Source: Limisphaerales bacterium (GTDB lineage Bacteria; Verrucomicrobiota; Verrucomicrobiia; Limisphaerales; BOG-1460). Taken from it: a DNA stretch of 58,091 nt. Below, in pieces: positions 25,865 through 32,915 of the stretch. Position 1 is the first letter of the stretch. Each line of letters begins with the position of its first letter. The notes beneath the pieces are model-generated. The model did not search any database, was not told where the DNA came from, and was given only the letters and a program-made list of their open reading frames with translations. The stretch covers positions 1-58,091 of the forward strand of contig PLQC01000047.1 in assembly GCA_003159675.1 (NCBI GenBank), in the 5' to 3' direction. Position numbers and translations under genes: made by a program.

Positions 25865-25882
25865 ATGGGGTAAATACCCCAT
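25865..25882 (-). promoter_or_regulatory. Palindromic operator copy I, upstream of the NarL-kinase operon
   Basis: ATGGGGTAAATACCCCAT is a perfect 8-2-8 palindrome and the closest to an idealised site. A GATAGT hexamer at 25837-25842 begins 23 nt downstream, and the first gene starts at 25753. The operon encodes the candidate binding protein, so autoregulation is likely. Confidence 0.8.
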
Positions 25883-26375
25883 GGCGAACGGCCACGCCGG
25901 CGCGCAGCCTGCCTCCGGTGACGAGATGAAGACCGTAACTCGAGGAAAAATCGACTATGATGAAAACAGTGCATCCCCTGGCGCTCCGAATTGGAGACAC
26001 GGGCAAATCCCATCGCCTATGAACGCCACCACCTTTTGCCGCACTCCGTTTGGCCGTGCACTTTTGCACGCGGCTTGCCTGTGTCGTCACCCCGGCGCCG
26101 CCCGCTTCTTTCTCATGGGCCTAACGCGGAACCTGCGCGAATGGCAACACCACCGCGCCCATCGGCGCCTTTGCAGCAGGTGAGCGGCAAAATCGCGCCT
26201 CGATGCGAGAAGGAACATTTGCAGGGAGCAAAGACGAACCCGCCGCCCCTGCGGCGGTTGCCCGAACCCGCCGTTCCGGAAAAGCCGCCCGGCAGAGCGA
26301 TCCCTTCGCCCAGGAGTTCTGCGCACTGAGGTCTGAGCCGGACCCCCCTTCGCCGAACGCCTCCCAATAGGCACG
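25883..26375. other. Intergenic region without a supported gene
   Basis: Nearly 500 bases between divergent operators I and J. Open frames exist on both strands, but none has a ribosome site, a recognisable domain or protein-like composition. Confidence 0.4.
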
Positions 26376-26392
26376 GTAGGGTTACACCCCAT
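26376..26392 (+). promoter_or_regulatory. Palindromic operator copy J, upstream of the BON gene
   Basis: GTAGGGTTACACCCCAT faces right. TAGCGT at 26415-26420 starts 23 nt past the palindrome, matching TAACGT at copy D in position and sequence. The BON gene begins at 26484. Confidence 0.75.
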
Positions 26393-26483
26393 AGCGAAAA
26401 ACCAGCCTGCAGCGTAGCGTGCCCCTCGTCGTTACGTCGTTACAATCAAAAACAAAACGCAAAAAAACAGAAAGAAAAACATA

Positions 26484-27254
26484 ATGAAAAGAATCTATCC
26501 GCTGGCGATGCTGGCAGCCGCGAGCGCCCTGTTGGTTACCAGCGCATCACTGCGCGCCTCCGATACGGACGACCGCATCGAGTCATCCGCCGCAAAGTCG
26601 TATGTGTTCAAAACCTACCTCAAGGATGATTCGATTAAAACCGAGTCCAAAGATGGGGTCGTTACCCTGACCGGAACGGTTGCCGAAGCATCCCATAAGT
26701 CCCTGGCCCAGGACACGGTGACGGGGCTGCCCGGCGTCAAGAGCGTGGACAATCAACTGCGAGTCAAAGGCGGACAACCCGCTGAACATTCAGACACCTG
26801 GATCAGCATGAAGGTAAAATCCGCGCTCCTGTTCCATCGCAACGTAAGTGCCACTGGAACCAAAGTGTATGTGAACAAAGGCATCGTCACCCTGCAAGGT
26901 GAAGCCTCCAGCCAGGCCGAAAAGGAACTCACCACCGAATATGCCAGGGACGTTGACAACGTCAAGGACGTCAAGAATCTGATGACGATTGCCACCACCC
27001 CGGCCAGCGCAAGCGAAACGGTGGGGGACAAGATTGATGACGCCTCCATCACCGCCCAGGTCAAATCATCATTGATGTCTCATCACTCGACCAGCGCGCT
27101 AAAGACCGGGATCGAGACGACGGATGGAGTGGTTACGGTAAGCGGCATTGCCAAAAACGACGCCGAAAAGAGCCTGGTCACCAAGCTCGTCACCGACATC
27201 AACGGTGTGAACAGCGTGATCAACAACATGACCATCGAGGGCACCAAGGACTAA
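26484..27254 (+). CDS. Periplasmic protein with three BON domains (OsmY-like)
   Basis: The 256-residue protein opens with a signal peptide (MKRIYPLAMLAAASALLVTS, cleavage near ASLRAS). Three BON repeats follow at about residues 35-95, 108-170 and 185-254, each with the pattern of an alternating helix, a GVVTLTG or GIVTLQG strand and a closing NVKDVKNL-type turn. BON proteins bind phospholipid surfaces and protect the envelope during osmotic or membrane stress. It is the first gene behind operator copy J and is followed by two small membrane-protein genes of known stress families, forming a likely operon. Confidence 0.9.
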   Translation: MKRIYPLAMLAAASALLVTSASLRASDTDDRIESSAAKSYVFKTYLKDDSIKTESKDGVVTLTGTVAEASHKSLAQDTVTGLPGVKSVDNQLRVKGGQPAEHSDTWISMKVKSALLFHRNVSATGTKVYVNKGIVTLQGEASSQAEKELTTEYARDVDNVKDVKNLMTIATTPASASETVGDKIDDASITAQVKSSLMSHHSTSALKTGIETTDGVVTVSGIAKNDAEKSLVTKLVTDINGVNSVINNMTIEGTKD

Positions 27255-27344
27255 ACCCGGCGCAGGGCTGTTGGCTGGTGCGAGGGCGCGCCAGCCAGCC
27301 CAGGCTGGAGACAAATTACAGCAACGAAAGAAAAGGAAAATCAT

Positions 27345-27497
27345 ATGTTATACACAATAGCGGTAGTTTTAATCATCCTGTGGCTGCTCGGTCTGGTGAC
27401 CAGTTACACGATGGGAGGGTTGATCCACATCCTGCTGGTGATCGCACTGGTGATGATACTGGTCAACTTCATTTCCGGGCGCAAGCGACCGGTTTAA
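27345..27497 (+). CDS. lmo0937-family small membrane protein
   Basis: The 50-residue protein reads MLYTIAVVLIILWLLGLVTS, then YTMGGLIHILLVIALVMILV and a basic end. Two membrane helices around a TMGG-IH turn are diagnostic of the lmo0937 (DUF5670) family. A ribosome site AAAGGAAAA lies 6-8 nt before the ATG. Function is unknown; members are frequent in stress-gene clusters with BON, CsbD-like and DUF3309 proteins. It lies 90 nt after the BON gene and is probably cotranscribed with it. Confidence 0.88.
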   Translation: MLYTIAVVLIILWLLGLVTSYTMGGLIHILLVIALVMILVNFISGRKRPV

Positions 27498-27535
27498 GAA
27501 GTTGTTAATCGAAGAAAGCAAACTGGAGATTCGAT

Positions 27536-27751
27536 ATGAACACAAAAACCATCGTTGCAATCCTCCTCGTCGCTTTCGGTATTGTGGTGCTCGCTTACTC
27601 GGGCATCACCTACACGACCCCGGGAAAGCCTGTTGAGTTCCTTGGAATGCACATTGAGACCACAGTCAACCACTTTATCCCGCCAGCCGTCGGAGCGCTC
27701 GCGTTGGTCGGTGGGATCGTTTTGCTGCTGGTGAACCCCAAGCGGGTCTGA
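27536..27751 (+). CDS. DUF3185 family membrane protein
   Basis: A 71-residue protein with an N-terminal helix (TIVAILLVAFGIVVLAYSGI), an intervening segment with TYTTPGKPVEFLGMHIET and a second helix (PPAVGALALVGGIVLLLV). The AYxGITYTT motif after the first helix is typical of DUF3185. The role is unknown, presumably inner-membrane and stress related. A GGAGATTCGAT leader precedes the ATG. It is the third gene of the operon starting with the BON protein. Confidence 0.85.
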   Translation: MNTKTIVAILLVAFGIVVLAYSGITYTTPGKPVEFLGMHIETTVNHFIPPAVGALALVGGIVLLLVNPKRV

Positions 27752-27867
27752 TGAACGGAGTCGAATCCGGTGCCGGAATGAAGGGCTGTGTGGACGCTCA
27801 TTGGCGGCAATTTTTTGCGAAGGACGAGAAAGCCAAACCCAAGCAAGTCGAGGTCAAGGTCTCCTGA
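27751..27867 (+). CDS. Possible 38-residue protein coupled to the DUF3185 gene
   Basis: The ATG overlaps the DUF3185 stop codon as TGATG. The product is short and charged, with a Lys-rich tail (FFAKDEKAKPKQVEVKV). No family is recognised. The start-stop overlap and amino-acid composition make translation plausible but unproven. Confidence 0.35.
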   Translation: MNGVESGAGMKGCVDAHWRQFFAKDEKAKPKQVEVKVS

Positions 27868-27949
27868 ACGGACGCAGAGGTGGGACGGGCCTCCCGCCCA
27901 TTCTCTTGCGCCAGAGCGGAAACACTTGCGATGACTTAAACCCCGCTCA

Positions 27950-29365
27950 ATGCAGTCCACGCGACTCTATCTGATCAATCCCTCCAATCCGCTGGTTAGC
28001 AGTGTCAGCGTCAGCGAGAGCCGCTGGAACCGTTACCGGGTGTGGAAACCTCTCAGTCTGATGGTGCTGGCGGGTCTGACACCGCCGGAATGGGAAATTA
28101 CGATTGTGGACGAGAACCTCGGCGCGCCGGACTACCACTCCATGTCCCGGCCGCATCTCGTGGGCATCACCGCGTTCACGTCGCAGGCCAACCGTGCGTA
28201 CCAGGTGGCCGCGCACTTCCGGAGTCTGGGCGTGCCGGTCGTCATGGGCGGCATTCACGCCACGATGTGCTTGAACGAGGTCATGGAACGTGTGGATTCG
28301 GTCGTCACAGGGGAAGCTGAGAGCATTTGGATCCAGGTCCTGCACGACGCGCGGCGGGGCGCCCTCAAGCCTCACTACGAAGGAGGCCATGCCGACTTCA
28401 ATCATTTTGTGCCCGCGCGTCACGATTTGCTTCCGGGAAGATACGCCTTCGGAGCCATCCAGACCACGCGCGGCTGTCCTTTGAACTGCAACTTCTGCAG
28501 CGTGACGAGTTTTAACGGCGCGCAATACCGCCAGCGGCCCGTCGCGGATGTTGTGCGCGAATTCCAGGCGATCCCAGAGAAACGCGTGCTGGTTGTGGAC
28601 GACAACCTCGTCGGGACGCGTCCGGAACACGTTGCCCGGGCCAAGGAGTTGTTCCGCGCCCTGGCTCAGGCGAACCTGCACAAGCAATGGATTGCCCAGG
28701 CGACCATCAATTTTGCCGACGACGACGAACTCCTGGCGCTGGCCGCGAAGGCCGGATGCCAGGGTGTCTTCATTGGTTTTGAATCGCCAACTCCGGAAGG
28801 CCTTCGGGAACTCGGCAAGAAGTTTAACCTGACAAAGGACCGGGATTTCCCCGCCTCGGTCCGGCGCATCCAGCGGCACAAAATTCTGGTCGTCGGTTCC
28901 TTTATCATCGGTTTGGATGTTGACGAACCGGGCATCGGCAAACGAATCGCCGACGCGGCGGGCCGCTACCAGGTGGACAGTCTCAACACGCTGTTTCTGA
29001 CCCCTCTGCCCGGCACGCGCCTGTGGGACCAAATGAACTCGGAGGAGCGCATTGCCCTCACTACATTTCCGGAAGACTGGAAATACTACACACTGACCTT
29101 CCCGGTGGCCCGGTACAAGCATTTCACTCTGGATGGCATCGTTCAGGAAATGATTTCCTGCAACCGTCGCTTCTATTCCCTCGTGCGCATTCTGCGCCGG
29201 GTGGCGAGCGCCTTCCGGGAACGCCGCCATCCACTGCTGAGCCTCGTGGGCAATCTTTCTTACCGGAACAACAGCCGTGTGGACTGCAGGACTTATGCGA
29301 ACTTCCAGCGTCAGCGGCGCCATTGTTCCGGCATAAACCGAATGCAACTGCAAACCCAAGCCTGA
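27950..29365 (+). CDS. B12-binding-type radical SAM protein
   Basis: A protein of 471 residues. Residues 1-150 form a Rossmann-like cobalamin-binding-type domain (LYLINPSNPL, VGITAFTSQANRAY, VVMGGIHATMCLNE); the DxHxxG cobalamin loop is not evident. The radical SAM core follows with the 4Fe-4S motif CPLNCNFC near residues 176-183 and TTRGC before it. A motif resembling the GxE region and the FIGFESPT strand are present. The C-terminal 150 residues are of the type found in this superfamily's methyltransferases and lipid-modifying enzymes. The substrate cannot be inferred. It is followed after 6 nt by a RaiA-like gene. Confidence 0.85.
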   Translation: MQSTRLYLINPSNPLVSSVSVSESRWNRYRVWKPLSLMVLAGLTPPEWEITIVDENLGAPDYHSMSRPHLVGITAFTSQANRAYQVAAHFRSLGVPVVMGGIHATMCLNEVMERVDSVVTGEAESIWIQVLHDARRGALKPHYEGGHADFNHFVPARHDLLPGRYAFGAIQTTRGCPLNCNFCSVTSFNGAQYRQRPVADVVREFQAIPEKRVLVVDDNLVGTRPEHVARAKELFRALAQANLHKQWIAQATINFADDDELLALAAKAGCQGVFIGFESPTPEGLRELGKKFNLTKDRDFPASVRRIQRHKILVVGSFIIGLDVDEPGIGKRIADAAGRYQVDSLNTLFLTPLPGTRLWDQMNSEERIALTTFPEDWKYYTLTFPVARYKHFTLDGIVQEMISCNRRFYSLVRILRRVASAFRERRHPLLSLVGNLSYRNNSRVDCRTYANFQRQRRHCSGINRMQLQTQA

Positions 29366-29371
29366 ACGACT

Positions 29372-29791
29372 ATGAAAACCACCTTTCGCTATCTCAGCCT
29401 CAACGCCCAGGCCACCTGGCACCGCCAGGTGGAGGAACAACTCGAACACCTGCACAGCTTGACGGCGATAACGTCTGCCGACGTGGTTCTCGAACACCAA
29501 CGGGAAGCCAAACCGGCCTTTCGCGTGCAAGTACGGCTGGAGGTTCCAGGACCGGGCATGCACGCCAAGGCCACCCGCCATGCGCGACAGGCGGCGCTGC
29601 TGATTCACGGGCCGGCCCTGTGCGCCGAGGCCAGAGACAACACGCTCGAAGCGGCGCTGCTCAAGGCGACCCAGGACCTGGAGCACCAGATTCAGGTCCG
29701 CCAACTCAGGCGCCTGGAACGGGGCAAAAGCAAACTTCAACTCAGCGCCGTTTCCAGCCGGTGGACCAACGCTCAGACCGGCCAAAGGTGA
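29372..29791 (+). CDS. Probable HPF/RaiA-family ribosome-associated protein
   Basis: The 139-residue protein has the spacing of the HPF/RaiA fold: an initial strand-helix, a central strand pair (ADVVLEHQ and FRVQVRLEVPGPGMHAKA) and a late amphipathic helix (LEAALLKATQDLEHQIQVRQ). Members bind the 30S decoding region and promote ribosome hibernation under stress. The match is by pattern only and identity to the family is low. It starts 6 nt after the radical SAM gene. Confidence 0.6.
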   Translation: MKTTFRYLSLNAQATWHRQVEEQLEHLHSLTAITSADVVLEHQREAKPAFRVQVRLEVPGPGMHAKATRHARQAALLIHGPALCAEARDNTLEAALLKATQDLEHQIQVRQLRRLERGKSKLQLSAVSSRWTNAQTGQR

Positions 29792-29808
29792 AGCAGTCAA
29801 ATCACGCT

Positions 29809-30117
29809 ATGAAGCTGAACATGGAACCTGCCAGGAAAAACTGTGAAGACATGGCGAGTTGCACGACCAAAACAACGCAACGAGTGAACAAACCCCGGGC
29901 ATCCGCGAAAACCCGCGTTCCGGAACGCTTTCGGCGTTTGAAATGGAATGAAGTGGTGTGTCGTGGCGACTTCGTCGCGGATGAGCGTCGCGGGCTTGAA
30001 CCGTGGGAAGGGCCGGGCGGATTCCGAGCCGACGCGTTTGTGAAAATGATTTACCGGAGGAAGGAAACCGAAAGGCTCCGATTGACCGCAATCGGAAAAT
30101 CCGGGCGGGAAAAATAA
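29809..30117 (+). CDS. Small basic protein, unknown function
   Basis: The 102-residue frame starts at ATG 29809. The N-terminus is Lys/Thr-rich and probably disordered. The second half contains PERFRRLKWNEVVCRGDFVA and EPWEGPGGFRADAFVKMIY, an aromatic, compact-looking segment that I believe recurs as small proteins in related genomes, though I cannot name the family. It follows the RaiA-like gene by 17 nt and may be cotranscribed with it. Confidence 0.55.
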   Translation: MKLNMEPARKNCEDMASCTTKTTQRVNKPRASAKTRVPERFRRLKWNEVVCRGDFVADERRGLEPWEGPGGFRADAFVKMIYRRKETERLRLTAIGKSGREK

Positions 30118-30245
30118 TCCACGAGACTCGCCGGCAACGCCACCGCAGTCTCGCTGCTGCCATGCCGCAACACCCTGCTCGCTGATGAATTTGTCCCCGG
30201 CACCAGCACGGGCAACTGGCACTGGAACGTCAACAGCTCGGAAAG

Positions 30246-30420
30246 ATGCCAACCCTGGAGGAGAAGATATTCGCAGTCGTTCTGCATCAGCTGCCCTCAG
30301 GCAAGTCACCTGCGACTGCTCTTGAAGAACAGATCAACGAATTCCTGGCGCGACACCCCGACCTGCGGCTGGTGACCACGCACATGCCCGCGCTTCCGGC
30401 TCATTCCCTTTTGGTTTCGA
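30246..30420 (+). pseudogene. Possible truncated small gene
   Basis: The frame starts MPTLEEKIFAVVLHQLPSGK and continues with EEQINEFLARHPDLRLVTTH, which looks like genuine helix-strand protein sequence. It then runs antisense into the 3' end of the sigma-factor gene and loses protein character. The best reading is the 5' part of a small gene whose end has been lost. No family name can be given. Confidence 0.3.
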
Positions 30421-32254
30421 AGAAACCGCGGAGCTGCCTGGCGCGCGCGGGGTGCCGCAGTTTGCGCAACCCCTTCGCCTCAATCTGCCGGATGCGCTCG
30501 CGAGTCACGTCGTACAGGCTGCCAATTTCCCCCAGCGTACGGTTCTCGCCATCGACCAGGCCAAAGCGCATTTCCAGGATTCTCCGTTCCCGTCCCGAAA
30601 GACTCGTCAGGACCTGGTCCAGCTTCTCTTTGAGTAAACTGTAGTTGGTTTCATCGGACGGGCTCTCAGCACTCTTGTCTTCGATGAGGTCGCCGATCCT
30701 CGCATCGCTGTCGTCGCTCAGCGGGGCGTCAAGTGAGATCGGCTGGTGGGACATCTTCAGCAGCGCATGGATGCGCGAAAGGGGCAGGCGCATTTCGCCG
30801 GCGAGATCTTCAGGCGTGGGGTCACGGCCAAGCTCCTGCCGAAGCTGTTCCTTTGCCCGCCAGAGCTTGTTCATGAATTCGATCATGTGCACCGGGACGC
30901 GAATGGTGCGGGCCTGGTCGGCGATCGAGCGGGTGACGGCCTGGCGAATCCACCATACCGCATAGGTGGAAAACTTGTAGCCGCGCCGATACTCAAACTT
31001 TTCGACCCCTTTCAGGAGGCCGATGTTGCCTTCCTGGATCAGATCGAGGAAGGATTGCCCCCGGTTGATGTATTTCTTGGCGATGGAAACGACCAGACGC
31101 AGGTTGGCCTCGGCCATGTGGGTTTTGGCCTGATGCGCGCGGCCCGCAGCGCGCGTCAACTGGTCGAACGTCTTGTGGAACTCTTCGCGGGAAAGGCGGA
31201 CGAACTGTTCCAGCGCGAGGATCTTGCCCCGTTCCTCCCGGAGCACGGCCTGCTGGTCGCGGGAATTGGGACAGCCTTCCAACTCCTGGATGTGCCGCCA
31301 GATGGCCTGAAATTTCTCGTGGACGTTGCCGGCGACGACGATCATGTCCTCAAGAACCTTTTGCCTGTAATAAAGCTTCGGGAAGGTGGCCTGGAGCTCT
31401 TTGTCGAGCTTTTGGAACTCGGCAAAAAGCCTTTCGCGATGACCGGGGGACGTGACCTTCTGCCACTGGGTGTAATGATCGTCCACCTGCGCATCCAACG
31501 CCCGGATTTTCAAGACCAGTCCGCGGAGGTCCTTGAGGTGACCTTCGCGGGTGGCCACTTTTTTGTCCACCACGATACGGTCGAAACGTTCCTTGGGCGG
31601 TTCGGCCAGAAGCTTGTCGGCCAGCGCACTGTGCTCCTTGGCGGTGAAGCCCAGTCGATAAACCAGGCGCTTCATTTCGATTTCGGCCTCTTCGATGCGC
31701 CGGCAAATCTCGACCTCCTGCTCGCGCGTGAGCAGGGGCACTTTGCCCATCTGATTCATATACATTCGAACGGGGTCGTCGAGGGCGACGAATCGATCGC
31801 GTTCTTCTGGTCCCGGTTCCTCGGGCCTGGCCTTTTCAACCCCGGCGTCGGCTGTAATTTCGATATCGAGGTTGCGGAGCCTGGTATGGAGTTCGTTCAA
31901 ATCATCGGGCGACACGCCGTCTGGCAGAAGGTCGTTGATATCGTCGTAGCTCACGTAGCCTTGCTCGTGGGCCAGGAGGATCAAAGTCTTGATTGTTTCG
32001 GCCAGGTTCTCCGACTGGGACGGTGCGCTGGCAACGGATTGACCCTCAGCGCCGGCACGGACGGCGTTGCCTTGAGCGGCGGAGCGGGCTTTGACCCCGT
32101 CATCGCGGGTTTGCCTCGGCTGCGATTCAGCGCGGCCGGCGGTCTTGGCTGCAATGCTGGAGCGCTGGCGCGGTCGGCGAGCCTTGCCAGCGGCTGTTCG
32201 CTCGCTGCCGCCGCCGCAATGCTCTCCTGCGCTATTCAATTTGCTTTGCTTCAC
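30401..32254 (-). CDS. rpoD: RpoD-type sigma-70 factor
   Basis: The 617-residue protein has a long disordered, basic N-terminus (about 1-80). Region 1.1 follows ([19 protein letters not shown]), then region 1.2 ([20 protein letters not shown]), a long non-conserved region, region 2 ([47 protein letters not shown]), region 3 and region 4 with a helix-turn-helix ([20 protein letters not shown]). This is the arrangement of primary sigma factors. Region 1.2 differs slightly from the usual DPVRMYLxEMG. The genome may hold another copy, so primary status is not certain from this window. Confidence 0.88.
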   Translation of the reverse strand: MKQSKLNSAGEHCGGGSERTAAGKARRPRQRSSIAAKTAGRAESQPRQTRDDGVKARSAAQGNAVRAGAEGQSVASAPSQSENLAETIKTLILLAHEQGYVSYDDINDLLPDGVSPDDLNELHTRLRNLDIEITADAGVEKARPEEPGPEERDRFVALDDPVRMYMNQMGKVPLLTREQEVEICRRIEEAEIEMKRLVYRLGFTAKEHSALADKLLAEPPKERFDRIVVDKKVATREGHLKDLRGLVLKIRALDAQVDDHYTQWQKVTSPGHRERLFAEFQKLDKELQATFPKLYYRQKVLEDMIVVAGNVHEKFQAIWRHIQELEGCPNSRDQQAVLREERGKILALEQFVRLSREEFHKTFDQLTRAAGRAHQAKTHMAEANLRLVVSIAKKYINRGQSFLDLIQEGNIGLLKGVEKFEYRRGYKFSTYAVWWIRQAVTRSIADQARTIRVPVHMIEFMNKLWRAKEQLRQELGRDPTPEDLAGEMRLPLSRIHALLKMSHQPISLDAPLSDDSDARIGDLIEDKSAESPSDETNYSLLKEKLDQVLTSLSGRERRILEMRFGLVDGENRTLGEIGSLYDVTRERIRQIEAKGLRKLRHPARARQLRGFFETKRE

Positions 32255-32263
32255 GTGCTCAAC

Positions 32264-32533
32264 TCAGCCAAGAATTTTGGCAGCGGGTAACCCAGCCTCC
32301 GTCAGCAGACCAGGAGCGAGGCCGACCATCGCGGCAGAGAGACCGCCAGTCTGAAGCGGCACGCTTTCAAGTTCAGCGGGCGGCACGACCGGAACCGCCT
32401 CGTGATCGATGTCCGGGTAACTCGAATTCAGTTCAACGGCAAGCTGTTCAGCTTCTTCCTTTTCGAAGAGCTTTTTGCCTGTCCCGATGCCGCCGGTGAC
32501 CGAGGACACCCAACGGATGATGTGCGTTTTCAT
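32264..32533 (-). CDS. Conserved small hypothetical protein
   Basis: The 89-residue product begins MKTHIIRWVSSVTGGIGTGK, followed by a charged helix (LFEKEEAEQLAVELNSSYPD) and a short acidic segment. The first 55 residues look like the compact modules of small bacterial proteins that follow the pattern helix, EAEQLAxELN, strand. Function is unknown. It precedes the sigma-factor gene by 9 nt and may share its transcript. Confidence 0.6.
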   Translation of the reverse strand: MKTHIIRWVSSVTGGIGTGKKLFEKEEAEQLAVELNSSYPDIDHEAVPVVPPAELESVPLQTGGLSAAMVGLAPGLLTEAGLPAAKILG

Positions 32534-32915
32534 AAGACTCGCGTTTGAGACGAAACCCTTTACCGGGCTGGTCCGGGCAAATGACTTTTTGTCATGAAAC
32601 CTGATGGACGGGATACGGCAGGAGATGATTCGTCAATTACAACTGCGGAGGCCGTCGGCCTGTACACCAACAACCTACCCCTCTTCACCCATAGGGCAAG
32701 GAACATCGTTCGAAAGTTTTGGGCGGCCGCTTGCAATTGTTCGCCTGCCCCAACACAAACAACCTTTCCGCATCACAGAGCCGCGCTCCGGGAATTCGCG
32801 CAGCATGTGAAAATTTTATTAAGACTTGGAGCCTGGACGCGGACTGCTTTTTCATCGCCAAACCACGGCGGTTGCGACATAAAGGAACGGAAATACCCGG
32901 TCTCCCGCTCCACGC
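32534..32915. other. Divergent intergenic region
   Basis: About 380 bases between the small hypothetical gene and the SagB-like gene. It should contain both promoters, but I cannot assign them. CTACCCCTCTTCACCCATAG at 32675-32694 resembles the operator by composition but is not an inverted repeat. Confidence 0.35.

Noticed and set aside
25883-26375. Open frames of about 100 codons on both strands between the two operators
   Set aside because: None has a ribosome site, a plausible start near a promoter, or protein-like composition; all can be explained by high GC content.
27947-29800. A 617-codon minus-strand frame opposite the radical SAM gene
   Set aside because: It mirrors a gene with a clear 4Fe-4S motif and shows no domain or signal of its own.
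30746-32290. A 514-codon plus-strand frame opposite the sigma factor gene
   Set aside because: The minus strand carries every conserved sigma-70 region; this frame is its shadow.
32675-32694. CTACCCCTCTTCACCCATAG as an eleventh operator copy
   Set aside because: The two halves are in the same orientation, not inverted, and no hexamer lies at the usual distance from it in either direction.
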